From the NCBI RefSeq assembly GCF_003971235.1, contig NZ_CP034661.1, positions 2,728,001 to 2,792,000 of the forward strand: DNA of 64,000 nt, written 5' to 3'. Below, piece after piece: positions 8,403 to 16,813 of the stretch. The notes beneath the pieces were generated by a model, which ran no database searches, was not told the origin of the DNA, and was given only the letters and a program-made list of their open reading frames with translations. The DNA is from Chryseobacterium aureum (GTDB lineage: Bacteria; Bacteroidota; Bacteroidia; Flavobacteriales; Weeksellaceae). Numbering within the stretch: the stretch's first letter is position 1; every line of letters starts with the position of its first letter. The translations under genes were made by a program, and so were the position numbers.

Positions 8403-9095
8403 TTACTTAAAAACGTGAAACTCTTTCGTGAGTTCAAGATATTGGTCCGAGTATTGTCTCGGACTTTTTTCTATTATAAATTCAGATTCCAGGATTTCTT
8501 TTTCTTTTGAAGAAAATTCCAGAACCAGTCTTTTAGTCTTTGAGTTTTCAATTCCTTTGATTTTAACCCTGCGGTTCAGAAACAAACCATTTTCTTTCCC
8601 CGCTGAAATAAAAACTTCGCCTGCTTCAACAGGAATAATGACTGAAAAAATTCCGTTTTCAGATAAAAGCTGTGACGCTTTGGTTATTAACTGTACAAAG
8701 TTCAATTCCACCGTCTGCCGGGCAATTTTATCCTTCTCAGACCCAGATTCCTCAAAATAGGGAGGATTGGAAACGATCCGGTCAAAACGTTCTTCCGTTT
8801 CAAAAGTTTTAAAATCCTGAAACTTATTTTTCAGCCTTAGATGAAAAGGAGAATTGTCAAAATTAAGCTGAGTGATGGCAGCCGCTTCTTGATTAATATC
8901 CAGTCCTAAGAAATGAGCTTTTGCATTTCTTTGGGCCAGCATTAAGGAGATCAATCCTGTACCCGTGCCGACTTCCAGTATATGGGCAGCATCTTCAACA
9001 TCAGCCAATGCACCAAGCAGAACACCGTCTGTTCCCACACGAAAGACGTTTTTAGACTGCTGAATCTGAAATTGCTTAAAAGTAAAAGGCTTCAC
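8403..9095 (-). CDS. trmN6: tRNA1(Val) (adenine(37)-N6)-methyltransferase
   Basis: A 230-residue SAM-dependent methyltransferase of the YfiC/TrmN6 type, which makes m6A37 in tRNA1(Val). Motif I is EVGTGTG (41-47), the acidic loop is in LGLDIN, and the N6-adenine catalytic motif NPPY is at 110-113. The start is GTG at 9095, fused to the upstream kinase stop in the string TAGTG, so the genes overlap by one base and are probably translationally coupled. It is the last gene of the ribE - kinase - trmN6 operon. Confidence 0.88.
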   Translation of the reverse strand: MKPFTFKQFQIQQSKNVFRVGTDGVLLGALADVEDAAHILEVGTGTGLISLMLAQRNAKAHFLGLDINQEAAAITQLNFDNSPFHLRLKNKFQDFKTFETEERFDRIVSNPPYFEESGSEKDKIARQTVELNFVQLITKASQLLSENGIFSVIIPVEAGEVFISAGKENGLFLNRRVKIKGIENSKTKRLVLEFSSKEKEILESEFIIEKSPRQYSDQYLELTKEFHVFK

Positions 9096-10549
9096 TATAA
9101 ATTGGTAGGCAGTGTAATAATGAATGTCGACCCCTTCCCTACTTCCGATTTCACAGAGATCTCCCCTTTATAATCTTCAATCATTTTTCTTACCATAGAT
9201 AAGCCAAGCCCCATTCCGCTGTTTTTAGAAGTAAAATTCGGTTCAAAGATTCTTTCATACATATTTTCAGGAATCCCGATTCCGTTATCCTGAACAGAGA
9301 TAATCACCCTTCTCTGATGCTGCTCCACATCTACATTGATGATAAGTTTCCTTTCATCACTTTCAGCCTGTTTTGCATTGGTCACAAGATTGGTGATAAT
9401 CCTGGAAAGGTAAATCCTATCCATATTGATCATAATATTGCTCTTGTTAGCATGCATAAAGATACTGTCATCATTGAATACCCGGAGAATATCTTCAACT
9501 TCTGTATTCAGATTGATCACTTCATTATTTTTTTCGGGAAGTTTTGCAAATTCGGAAAAAGCTGAAGCTACTGTTGCAATAAGATCTATCTGATCCACGA
9601 TTGTTTTACTCATCTGCTTCACCCTCTCTTTGATATTCGGATCTTCCGGGTCAAATTTTCTTTCAAAATTCTGAATAGTCAGTTTCATGGGTGTCAATGG
9701 GTTTTTCACCTCATGGGCTACCTGTTTTGCCATTTCTCTCCAGGCTTCTTCAGATGCTTTAAACCTCAGTCTTTCTTTCTGATCCTGAATTTGAAGAATC
9801 ATTCTGTTATAAGCTCTTGCCAGTGCATTAAGCTCATCATTTTTATAATATCTGATAGGACGCATTTCATTTTCAAACAATGTAATACGGGTAATCATAT
9901 CAGAGAATTTGGTAATGGTCTTTGCAAGACTGTTGGAGGTCACCCAGCTGATCCAGATGCTAAATAAAATAAGGAAAATATCCACCAATAGGATATATTT
10001 TACATACTGGTGAAGAACATCCAGATAAGCAGATTCATTATGATATAAAGGAATATAGACAATTCCCACCGGCTCCAGCTCATTGTTTTTCAGCAAAAGA
10101 TAAGAGGAGGTAAGTTTAGCGTCTTTAGCCGCATCATATCTCACCATATCTACCCTTGCATCAGTTGCCAGAATTCTGTTCACAATTTCTATCGGAATGG
10201 TTTTCTGATCTATTAAAGCTTCATCTTTATTGGAAAGCAGATAATTACCCTTCAGGTCATAGATCACAATATCATGCTGATTGATATCCGCAATTTCAAA
10301 GATTTTATTCCCTAAAACTTTGGGTAGATCCTGGGTTTCTACAAGAGTCTGGCTTACCGCATAGTCCAGATACCGCATTACAGCATTGGTTTTCTCCTGC
10401 ATGTCAATATTACTCTGCTGCATGGAATTATTCCTCAATACAAAGTATGGAACAAGTGAAGTAGCCACTACACTTAAAAAACATACCAGGAGGAAACCAA
10501 AAAACACACGGTTTCTTAAGCTATATCCTTTATATTTATTAATTGACAT
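9095..10549 (-). CDS. NtrY-like sensor histidine kinase (orphan)
   Basis: A 484-residue membrane histidine kinase. Order: helix 1 (about 14-35), periplasmic sensor region (about 36-180), helix 2 (about 183-205), HAMP, a short coil, the dimerisation/phosphoacceptor domain with HEVKNPLTPMKL (the phosphorylated His), and HATPase with N box NLVTNAKQ, DNGIGIP, the F box FEPNFTSK and G2 box GMGLGLS. The HEVKNPLTP form is typical of NtrY-like kinases. No response regulator is adjacent. It sits one base after ribE and overlaps trmN6 by one base, so its expression follows riboflavin synthase. The signal sensed is unknown. Confidence 0.88.
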   Translation of the reverse strand: MSINKYKGYSLRNRVFFGFLLVCFLSVVATSLVPYFVLRNNSMQQSNIDMQEKTNAVMRYLDYAVSQTLVETQDLPKVLGNKIFEIADINQHDIVIYDLKGNYLLSNKDEALIDQKTIPIEIVNRILATDARVDMVRYDAAKDAKLTSSYLLLKNNELEPVGIVYIPLYHNESAYLDVLHQYVKYILLVDIFLILFSIWISWVTSNSLAKTITKFSDMITRITLFENEMRPIRYYKNDELNALARAYNRMILQIQDQKERLRFKASEEAWREMAKQVAHEVKNPLTPMKLTIQNFERKFDPEDPNIKERVKQMSKTIVDQIDLIATVASAFSEFAKLPEKNNEVINLNTEVEDILRVFNDDSIFMHANKSNIMINMDRIYLSRIITNLVTNAKQAESDERKLIINVDVEQHQRRVIISVQDNGIGIPENMYERIFEPNFTSKNSGMGLGLSMVRKMIEDYKGEISVKSEVGKGSTFIITLPTNL

Positions 10550-10550
10550 T

Positions 10551-11135
10551 CTACTTTTTAATTAACCTAGCAATATACTTACCAATGATATCAAATTCCA
10601 GGTTTACTTTGTCACCAATTTTCAAATGTTTCATATTGGTAAATTCCCATGTGTAAGGAATAATAGCTACAGAGAACTGCGCATCTTCACTTTTAGCCAC
10701 CGTAAGACTGATTCCGTTTACCGTGATAGAACCCTGTGGCACCGTTACAAAACTGCCGTCATTATCATACTTCATCGTAATAAAATAACTTCCGTCTTTA
10801 TTTTCAATTCCTACGACTTCTCCGGTTTTATCAACATGTCCCTGAACGATATGGCCATCCAGCCTTCCATCCATCTTCATGCATCGCTCCAGATTCACCA
10901 CGGTACCCAATTCCCATTTTCCAAGGTTGGTTTTTTCCAGTGTTTCGTTGATAGCGGTTACCACATACTGATTGTCTTTTATTTCAACAACCGTAAGGCA
11001 ACAGCCGTTATGGGCAAGGCTCTGATCAATTTTTAATTCGTTTGTGAAAGGGCATGTCAAGGTAAAATCTATATTGCTTCCTTTTTCTTCAATCTTCTCA
11101 ATAACACCAACTGCTTCAATAATTCCTGTGAACAT
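10551..11135 (-). CDS. ribE: Riboflavin synthase, alpha subunit
   Basis: A 194-residue enzyme that converts two 6,7-dimethyl-8-ribityllumazines to riboflavin. It shows the expected internal duplication of two lumazine-binding barrels: the first begins MFTGIIEAVG, the second near GHIVQGHVD; GSITVNGISLTV marks the second active-site strand and NGCCLTV the equivalent in the first. It leads a three-gene operon (ribE, kinase, trmN6). The promoter overlaps that of the divergent pdxA. Confidence 0.95.
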   Translation of the reverse strand: MFTGIIEAVGVIEKIEEKGSNIDFTLTCPFTNELKIDQSLAHNGCCLTVVEIKDNQYVVTAINETLEKTNLGKWELGTVVNLERCMKMDGRLDGHIVQGHVDKTGEVVGIENKDGSYFITMKYDNDGSFVTVPQGSITVNGISLTVAKSEDAQFSVAIIPYTWEFTNMKHLKIGDKVNLEFDIIGKYIARLIKK

Positions 11136-11147
11136 ATTATTTTTTGC

Positions 11148-11155
11148 TAAATTTG
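11148..11155 (+). promoter_or_regulatory. -7 element of pdxA
   Basis: TAAATTTG, 28 bases before the pdxA ATG. It lies inside the predicted leader of the divergent ribE transcript. Confidence 0.65.
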
Positions 11156-11169
11156 TAAATTATAATCTT

Positions 11170-11177
11170 CAAAGATA
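11170..11177 (-). promoter_or_regulatory. -7 element of ribE operon
   Basis: TATCTTTG on the minus strand, 34 bases before the ribE ATG. It lies inside the predicted pdxA leader, so the two divergent promoters overlap and their start points nearly coincide around 11162. Confidence 0.65.
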
Positions 11178-11183
11178 ATCAAA

Positions 11184-12275
11184 ATGAGCCCAAAAAACCA
11201 TAAAGTACGAGTAGGAATTTCAATCGGTGATTTCAACGGCATCGGCCCGGAGATCATTATGAAGTCTCTGAAAGACAAAAGCATTACAGATTTTTTCACT
11301 CCTGTAATTTTTGGCTCGGGAAAATTATTCACTTATCAGAAAAACATTTTTAAGCTGAATCTTAATTTTAACTATATTAATGAGGCTTCACAGGCTCAGG
11401 CCGGGAAAATTAATATGGTGAACCTAACCAAAGAAAACGTTAATGTGGAATTGGGAGTCCCTACCGAGGAATCTACAAAAATGGCCATAGATTCTCTGGA
11501 AGCAGCTACCGAAGCTTTAATGAAAGGAGATATTGACGTTCTGGTCACCGCGCCCATCAATAAAGATGAAATGGTAAAAATGGGCTTCAAACATGCCGGA
11601 CATACAGGATATTTTGAAGAAAAATTCAACAAAAAAGGACTGATGTTCCTTGTGACTGAAGACCTTAAAGTAGCTGTTTCAACGCATCACATCCCTATTG
11701 CTCAGGTAGCTGAAAATATTTCCAAAGAAAAAATAAAGAAACAGATCAGGGTACTTAACCAAACGCTGATTGAAGATTTCTGTATTCAAAAACCTAAAAT
11801 TGCCGTTTTGGGATTAAATCCCCACGCCGGAGATGGAGGTGTCATCGGAAATGAAGAAATTGAAATCATCAGCCCGGCTATCAAAGAACTTTCTGATAAC
11901 GGCGTATTGGCATTTGGCCCTTTCCCGGCAGACAGCTTCTTCCAGCCGAGTAAATATAAAACCTTCGATGCTGTTTTAGCCATGTATCATGATCAGGGAT
12001 TAGCCCCTTTCAAAACGCTGGCCTATGAAGAAGGAGTGAATTACACCGCAGGACTTCCTTTTATCAGAACTTCTCCGGATCACGGAGTAGCTTATGATAT
12101 TGCAGGAAAAAATATCGCCGATGAGCAGAGCTTTACAGAAGCCATCTTCACTGCAATCAAAGTTTTCAAGAACAGAATTGAATACAGCGAACTGATGAAT
12201 AACCGCCTGCAGCCAAGAAAAATGGTTGTAGACAACGGAATAGATGAGGATCTACCGGAGGAAACTGAAGCATAA
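11184..12275 (+). CDS. pdxA: 4-hydroxythreonine-4-phosphate dehydrogenase
   Basis: A 363-residue NAD-dependent dehydrogenase of the DXP-dependent vitamin B6 pathway, which oxidises 4-phosphohydroxy-L-threonine. Family motifs are clear: SIGDFNGIGPEI at the N-terminus, APINKDEM, HAGHTGYFEE with metal-binding His, LNPHAGDGG, and HDQGLAPFK near the C-terminus followed by RTSPDHGVAYDIAG. Length fits the flavobacterial form. It faces away from ribE with overlapping promoters, so two cofactor pathways share 48 bases of control DNA. Confidence 0.96.
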   Translation: MSPKNHKVRVGISIGDFNGIGPEIIMKSLKDKSITDFFTPVIFGSGKLFTYQKNIFKLNLNFNYINEASQAQAGKINMVNLTKENVNVELGVPTEESTKMAIDSLEAATEALMKGDIDVLVTAPINKDEMVKMGFKHAGHTGYFEEKFNKKGLMFLVTEDLKVAVSTHHIPIAQVAENISKEKIKKQIRVLNQTLIEDFCIQKPKIAVLGLNPHAGDGGVIGNEEIEIISPAIKELSDNGVLAFGPFPADSFFQPSKYKTFDAVLAMYHDQGLAPFKTLAYEEGVNYTAGLPFIRTSPDHGVAYDIAGKNIADEQSFTEAIFTAIKVFKNRIEYSELMNNRLQPRKMVVDNGIDEDLPEETEA

Positions 12276-12339
12276 ATCTTTAAAACAAATTTTAAATTAA
12301 TTTGTTTCAGATTTTATTTGTTATTATAAAAAAAATGCA

Positions 12340-12347
12340 TATTTTTG
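12340..12347 (+). promoter_or_regulatory. Promoter of yceD-rpmF (-7 TATTTTTG)
   Basis: TATTTTTG, with TTG at 12318-12320 (19-base spacer). The gene's ATG begins 13 bases after the element, so the leader is only a few bases long. Confidence 0.7.
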
Positions 12348-12359
12348 CACACTCATTTT

Positions 12360-12887
12360 ATGGACAAGTTAAGAAACTATGACGTAAGCTTTTCCGGACT
12401 GAAAATCGGAAAACACGAGTTCAGGTTTGAGATAGATAAAACGTTCTTTCAATTATTTGACACTGAACAGGAATTTACAAATCCTAGAATAGAAGTACAT
12501 GTATCACTTGATAAACATACTACTTTTTTAGAATTTGAGATAAGAATTAAAGGATTAGTGGAGTTGGTTTGTGATATTACAAACGATAATTTCGACTATC
12601 CTATTGAGAATGAAATCAAGATTTTGGTGAATTTCGGGGAAGAATATGATGACAGCAATGAAGATGTTATTACTATTCCCAGTACAGATCACGCCTTTAA
12701 CGTAGCTCATCTGATCTACGAAAATGTGATGCTTTCTATCCCGATGAAAAAGATTTCACCGAATGTAAGTGACGAAGATCTTCAGATTCTTGATCAGTTC
12801 AGTCCTAAAGAGATTGAGGAAAATGAAGAAGAACATGAAAGTGATCCCCGATGGGACGCTTTAAGAAAGTTAAGAGACAATAATTAA
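12360..12887 (+). CDS. yceD: DUF177/YceD family protein
   Basis: A 175-residue cytoplasmic acidic protein of the YceD (DUF177) family, found beside rpmF in most bacteria; roles in ribosome or rRNA biogenesis are proposed but not settled. Typical features are DYDVSF-like opening (LRNYDVSFSGL), a central VELVCD strand and the C-terminal DPRWDALRKLRDN. The family's zinc-binding cysteines are mostly absent, which is common in Bacteroidota. The start is the ATG at 12360; a TTG at 12345 is in frame but is part of the -7 element. It is co-transcribed with rpmF. Confidence 0.88.
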   Translation: MDKLRNYDVSFSGLKIGKHEFRFEIDKTFFQLFDTEQEFTNPRIEVHVSLDKHTTFLEFEIRIKGLVELVCDITNDNFDYPIENEIKILVNFGEEYDDSNEDVITIPSTDHAFNVAHLIYENVMLSIPMKKISPNVSDEDLQILDQFSPKEIEENEEEHESDPRWDALRKLRDNN

Positions 12888-12903
12888 ATAGAATAATTTA
12901 AAT

Positions 12904-12932
12904 ATGATGAGATGATGAATCTCATCGCTCAT
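12904..12932 (+). repeat. Hairpin between yceD and rpmF
   Basis: GATGAGAT and ATCTCATC flank a 5-base loop, with a further CTCATC copy after it. No T-run follows, so it may tune rpmF translation or mRNA decay instead of terminating. Confidence 0.35.
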
Positions 12933-12954
12933 CAATTAAAAAAGTTATTAGAAA

Positions 12955-13158
12955 ATGGCACATCCAAAGAGAAGACAATCGTCCACAAGAAGAGATAAGA
13001 GAAGAACTCACTACAAAGCTGTAGTTCCTCAATTAGCTAAAGATGCAACAACAGGAGAGCTTCACCTATACCACAGAGCTCACTGGCATGAAGGAAAACT
13101 TTACTACAGAGGTAAAGTAGTATTGGAAAAAGAAGTAGCTGCTACTGAAGAAAACTAA
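12955..13158 (+). CDS. rpmF: 50S ribosomal protein L32
   Basis: A 67-residue protein starting [20 protein letters not shown], the L32 signature, followed by the acidic tail seen in Bacteroidota. It follows yceD by 67 bases, the standard yceD-rpmF order, and in many bacteria this pair lies before fatty-acid genes; here accB-accC follow. Confidence 0.97.
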   Translation: MAHPKRRQSSTRRDKRRTHYKAVVPQLAKDATTGELHLYHRAHWHEGKLYYRGKVVLEKEVAATEEN

Positions 13159-13194
13159 GAGACGCTTTTCACTGAAAAAGCCTCATTTTAATAC

Positions 13195-13232
13195 AAAAAC
13201 CGCCCAATTTTGATAAAATTTGGCGGTTTTTT
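13195..13232 (+). terminator. rpmF terminator
   Basis: Long stem AAAACCGCC.AATTTT / AAATTTGGCGGTTTT with a T-run. The T-run holds the TTG that fits as the -33 element of the accB promoter. Confidence 0.85.
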
Positions 13233-13254
13233 GTTGTTTTTTACGTTTTTTTGG

Positions 13255-13262
13255 TATCTTTG
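13255..13262 (+). promoter_or_regulatory. accB promoter (-7 TATCTTTG)
   Basis: TATCTTTG with TTG at 13234-13236 (18-base spacer), 24 bases before the accB ATG. Terminator and promoter are interleaved. Confidence 0.7.
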
Positions 13263-13285
13263 AGCCAAAATCAAATATCAAATTT

Positions 13286-13783
13286 ATGGACATTAAAGAC
13301 ATACAAAATCTTATCAAGTTTGTATCTAAAGCTGAAGTTTCAGAGGTGAAGTACAAAACTAAAGATTTCGAAATCACTATTAAAACTCCATTAGCTGGAA
13401 GCGATGCTGTTTATGCACAACCTGCAGTATACCACACTGCCCCTCAAGCGGTAGCGGCTCCTGCACCTGCTCCTGCACCTGCTGCTGCACCTGCTGCTGC
13501 ACCTGCTGCTGAAAAAGCTGAAGCCGCATCTGATGACAGCAAATATGTAACGATTAAGTCTCCAATGATCGGTACTTTCTATAGAAAACCATCTCCTGAT
13601 AAAGACGTATTTGTGAACGTAGGTGACGAAGTTGCTGTTGGTAAAGTAGTTTGCGTTATTGAAGCAATGAAATTATTCAACCAGATTGAATCTGAAATCA
13701 GCGGAAAAATCGTTAAGATTTTAGTTGACGATGCTACTCCTGTAGAGTATGATCAACCTTTATTCCTAGTAGATCCATCTTAA
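13286..13783 (+). CDS. accB: Acetyl-CoA carboxylase biotin carboxyl carrier protein
   Basis: A 165-residue BCCP that carries carboxybiotin between the AccC and AccA/AccD reactions at the start of fatty-acid synthesis. The N-terminal AccB domain (1-35) is followed by a flexible Ala/Pro linker (about 52-80) and the biotinyl domain (about 87-165) with EAMK at 126-129; Lys129 carries biotin. The ATG at 13286 is chosen because the promoter lies just upstream; the frame stays open to 13220 through the terminator. It forms an operon with accC. Confidence 0.95.
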   Translation: MDIKDIQNLIKFVSKAEVSEVKYKTKDFEITIKTPLAGSDAVYAQPAVYHTAPQAVAAPAPAPAPAAAPAAAPAAEKAEAASDDSKYVTIKSPMIGTFYRKPSPDKDVFVNVGDEVAVGKVVCVIEAMKLFNQIESEISGKIVKILVDDATPVEYDQPLFLVDPS

Positions 13784-13785
13784 TT

Positions 13786-13872
13786 TAGAAGTTAGATGTT
13801 AGACATTAGATGTTAGATTAAATTCTACATTAAAATAACATTATCTAATTTTCAAATTATCTAATTTTCAAA
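13786..13872. repeat. Degenerate TTAGA repeats plus perfect 16-bp tandem repeat
   Basis: The accB-accC space holds TTAGATGTTAGA-type words (13786-13820), then two exact tandem copies of TTATCTAATTTTCAAA at 13841-13856 and 13857-13872, ending 9 bases before the accC ATG. The unit is absent from accC itself. Confidence 0.6.
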
Positions 13873-13881
13873 TTGAAGAAG

Positions 13882-15237
13882 ATGTTCAAAAAAATATTAA
13901 TAGCCAATCGTGGCGAAATTGCAATGCGTATTTTGCGTACTTGTAAAGAAATGGGGATCAAAACCGTTGCGGTATACTCTACTGCTGATAAAGACAGTCT
14001 TCACGTAAGATTTGCTGATGAAGCGGTATGTATTGGCCCTGCAATGAGTAAAGACTCATATCTTAAAATTCCAAACATTATTGCTGCTGCTGAAATCACC
14101 AATGCAGACGCTATTCACCCAGGTTATGGATTCTTGTCTGAGAATGCTAATTTTTCAAGAATCTGCCAGAAGAATGGTATCAAGTTTATTGGTGCTTCTC
14201 CAGAACAGATTGAGAAAATGGGAGATAAAGCAAACGCTAAGGCTACCATGAAAGCAGCAGGTGTACCTTGTGTACCCGGTTCTGACGGATTGATCGAATC
14301 TTACGAGCACGCTGTGAAAGTAGCTGAAGAAACAGGATATCCTGTAATGATTAAAGCGACTGCCGGTGGTGGCGGAAAAGGGATGAGAGCTGTTTGGAAA
14401 GCCGAAGACCTTAAAGATCACTGGGAATCTGCCATTCAGGAAGCTGTAGCGGCCTTTGGAAACGGAGGGATGTATATGGAAAAACTGATTGAAGAGCCCC
14501 GACATATCGAAATTCAGGTTGCAGGTGACCAATTCGGGAAAGCCTGTCACCTTTCTGAAAGAGACTGTTCTGTACAGAGAAGAAATCAGAAATTAACCGA
14601 AGAAACACCTTCTCCTTTCATGACAGATGAACTTCGTGAGAAAATGGGTGAAGCTGCTGTAAAGGCTGCTGAATTTATCGGATACGAAGGAGTAGGAACG
14701 ATCGAATTCCTTGTAGACAAGCACAGAAATTTCTATTTCATGGAAATGAATACAAGAATCCAGGTGGAACACCCTATCACTGAACAGGTAATTGATTATG
14801 ACCTGATCAGAGAACAAATTCTTCTTGCTGCAGGAACTCCTATCTCAGGAATCAACTACTACCCTAAATTACATTCAATTGAATGTAGAATCAACGCTGA
14901 AGATCCTTATGCAGATTTCAGACCTTCCCCAGGAAAAATCACAGGATTAAACATCCCTGGAGGACACGGAATAAGAGTAGACACTCACGTGTATTCCGGC
15001 TATTCAATCCCTTCTAATTACGACTCTATGATTGCTAAGCTTATCACTACCGCTCAGACCCGTGAGGAAGCGATTGCTAAAATGAGACGTGCCCTTGAGG
15101 AATTCTATATTGAAGGAGTGAAAACAACGATTCCTTTCCACAGACAACTGATGGATAATGAAGATTATCTTTCAGGAAACTACACTACAAAATTCATGGA
15201 AGATTTTGTAATGGATAGAAAATATGATAATCACTAA
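13882..15237 (+). CDS. accC: Acetyl-CoA carboxylase biotin carboxylase subunit
   Basis: A 451-residue ATP-grasp enzyme that carboxylates the biotin on AccB. It shows the biotin-carboxylase N-terminus ([14 protein letters not shown]), [10 protein letters not shown], the glycine-rich ATP loop in [10 protein letters not shown], the [13 protein letters not shown] segment, and the catalytic [12 protein letters not shown] region. The ATG at 13882 is preferred to the in-frame TTG at 13873, which lies at the end of a tandem repeat. The carboxyltransferase alpha gene accA is 15 kb away in this window; accD is not seen. Confidence 0.97.
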   Translation: MFKKILIANRGEIAMRILRTCKEMGIKTVAVYSTADKDSLHVRFADEAVCIGPAMSKDSYLKIPNIIAAAEITNADAIHPGYGFLSENANFSRICQKNGIKFIGASPEQIEKMGDKANAKATMKAAGVPCVPGSDGLIESYEHAVKVAEETGYPVMIKATAGGGGKGMRAVWKAEDLKDHWESAIQEAVAAFGNGGMYMEKLIEEPRHIEIQVAGDQFGKACHLSERDCSVQRRNQKLTEETPSPFMTDELREKMGEAAVKAAEFIGYEGVGTIEFLVDKHRNFYFMEMNTRIQVEHPITEQVIDYDLIREQILLAAGTPISGINYYPKLHSIECRINAEDPYADFRPSPGKITGLNIPGGHGIRVDTHVYSGYSIPSNYDSMIAKLITTAQTREEAIAKMRRALEEFYIEGVKTTIPFHRQLMDNEDYLSGNYTTKFMEDFVMDRKYDNH

Positions 15238-15258
15238 GATTATTCAAAATAAACCCTG

Positions 15259-15286
15259 AAACTGCCTCTTTTTGAGGCAGTTTTTA
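15259..15286 (+). terminator. accBC terminator
   Basis: Stem AAACTGCCTC / GAGGCAGTTT with a 5-base T loop and a T-run, 21 bases after the accC stop. Confidence 0.9.
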
Positions 15287-15540
15287 TTTTGGTTTTTCAC
15301 TACAGAATTCACACAAACCCAATATCATAAAGATAACCGAAGTACTGCAACACCTTTCGTTAATAAAAATTAATAAAGAAGCGAAAATGAAAAACCCATC
15401 CTAAGAAAGATATAATACCTAAAAACTACCTGTCTATAAAGAAAATATTTTCTCGTAGAACATTATTCCACCCAAAATCTACTCCAATTATATCCCAAAA
15501 CCTTACTGCGCATTTGTTCATCCATATCATTAATATTGTG
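15287..15540. other. Non-coding stretch before rocD
   Basis: Between the accC terminator and the rocD -7 element I see no reading frame with gene-like content, no tRNA and no strong hairpin. It is AT-rich with A-runs. Confidence 0.5.
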
Positions 15541-15548
15541 TAATTTTG
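15541..15548 (+). promoter_or_regulatory. Promoter of rocD/glycan operon (-7 TAATTTTG)
   Basis: TAATTTTG, with TTG at 15514-15516 (24-base spacer, slightly long), 18 bases before the rocD ATG. This is the only good promoter I see upstream of the + strand glycan genes. Confidence 0.6.
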
Positions 15549-15565
15549 TTGAAAATCAAAAAAAT

Positions 15566-16813
15566 ATGTCAACAGCAGAACAAACAAAAAACTCACAGTA
15601 TTTTATTGACCTTGAAGACCAACATGGAGCGCACAATTACCACCCTCTTCCAGTAGTGCTGGATCGTGGAGAAGGTGTTTTCGTTTGGGATGTAGAGGGC
15701 AAAAGATATTATGATTTTCTTTCAGCATATTCTGCCGTGAACCAGGGGCACTCCCACCCTAAAATTGTAGGCGCTTTGGTAGAACAGGCTCAAAAGCTGG
15801 CTTTAACATCAAGGGCGTTCTACAATTCTAAATTAGGAGAATACGAACAGAAAATAACCACTCTTTTCGGGTTTGATAAAGTTTTACCGATGAACTCCGG
15901 TGCTGAAGCTGTGGAGACCGCTGTAAAACTGGCCAGAAAGTGGAGTTATGAAGTAAAAGGGATTTCGGAAAACGCAGCAAAAATTATTGTCTGCGAAAAC
16001 AACTTCCACGGAAGAACCACAACCATTGTTTCATTCTCTAACGACCCAGATGCCAATCAAAACTACGGGCCTTTTACCCCAGGATTTATTAAAATTCCTT
16101 ATAACGATATTACAGCTCTGGAAGAAGTTCTGAGCAGAGAGGCAGAAAATATCGCAGCATTTCTTGTAGAACCTATTCAGGGAGAGGCAGGAGTATATGT
16201 TCCGGATGAAAACTTCCTTAAAAATGCTGCTGAGCTTTGTAAAAAACACAACGTTCTCTTCATTGCAGATGAAGTTCAGACCGGTATTGCCAGAACAGGA
16301 AAACTAATTGCCTGCCACCATGAAGATGTACAGCCGGATATTTTGATTTTAGGCAAAGCGCTTTCCGGAGGAATGTATCCGGTATCAGCAGTTTTAGCAA
16401 ACGACAACATCATGAATGTTATTAAGCCCGGGCAGCACGGATCTACATTCGGAGGAAACCCGATTGCCTGTGCAGTAGCCGTAGCCGCATTGGATGTGGT
16501 AGCCGAAGAAAAATTATCTGAAAGAGCTGAAGCATTAGGAAAGCTGTTCAGAGCTGAAATAGAGAAGCTGATTGAAAAGACTGATCTTATTACCAAAGTA
16601 AGAGGAAAAGGACTTTTAAATGCGATTCTCATCAATGACACTCCTGAAAGTTCTACCGCATGGAACCTTTGCTTACAGTTAAAAGAAAACGGACTGCTGG
16701 CAAAACCTACACACGGTAATATCATAAGACTGGCACCGCCATTGGTAATTACTGAAGAGCAATTGCTGGATTGCGTAAAAATTATTGAAAAGACTATTCT
16801 CGACTACAAATAA
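15566..16813 (+). CDS. rocD: Ornithine aminotransferase
   Basis: A 415-residue PLP enzyme (class III aminotransferase) that converts ornithine and 2-oxoglutarate to glutamate semialdehyde and glutamate. Motifs: [34 protein letters not shown], the [14 protein letters not shown]sp that binds PLP, and the Schiff-base Lys in [11 protein letters not shown]. The start at MSTAEQ is 18 bases after the -7 element; the frame extends ten codons further but crosses the promoter. The next gene, a glycosyltransferase, begins directly after the stop with no gap, so the two are probably translationally coupled. Confidence 0.95.
   Translation: MSTAEQTKNSQYFIDLEDQHGAHNYHPLPVVLDRGEGVFVWDVEGKRYYDFLSAYSAVNQGHSHPKIVGALVEQAQKLALTSRAFYNSKLGEYEQKITTLFGFDKVLPMNSGAEAVETAVKLARKWSYEVKGISENAAKIIVCENNFHGRTTTIVSFSNDPDANQNYGPFTPGFIKIPYNDITALEEVLSREAENIAAFLVEPIQGEAGVYVPDENFLKNAAELCKKHNVLFIADEVQTGIARTGKLIACHHEDVQPDILILGKALSGGMYPVSAVLANDNIMNVIKPGQHGSTFGGNPIACAVAVAALDVVAEEKLSERAEALGKLFRAEIEKLIEKTDLITKVRGKGLLNAILINDTPESSTAWNLCLQLKENGLLAKPTHGNIIRLAPPLVITEEQLLDCVKIIEKTILDYK

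Noticed and set aside
11135..11184. FMN riboswitch upstream of ribE
   Set aside because: The whole intergenic space is 48 bases, too short for an FMN aptamer.
16276..16725. 149-codon open frame on minus within rocD
   Set aside because: Antisense of a strongly conserved aminotransferase.
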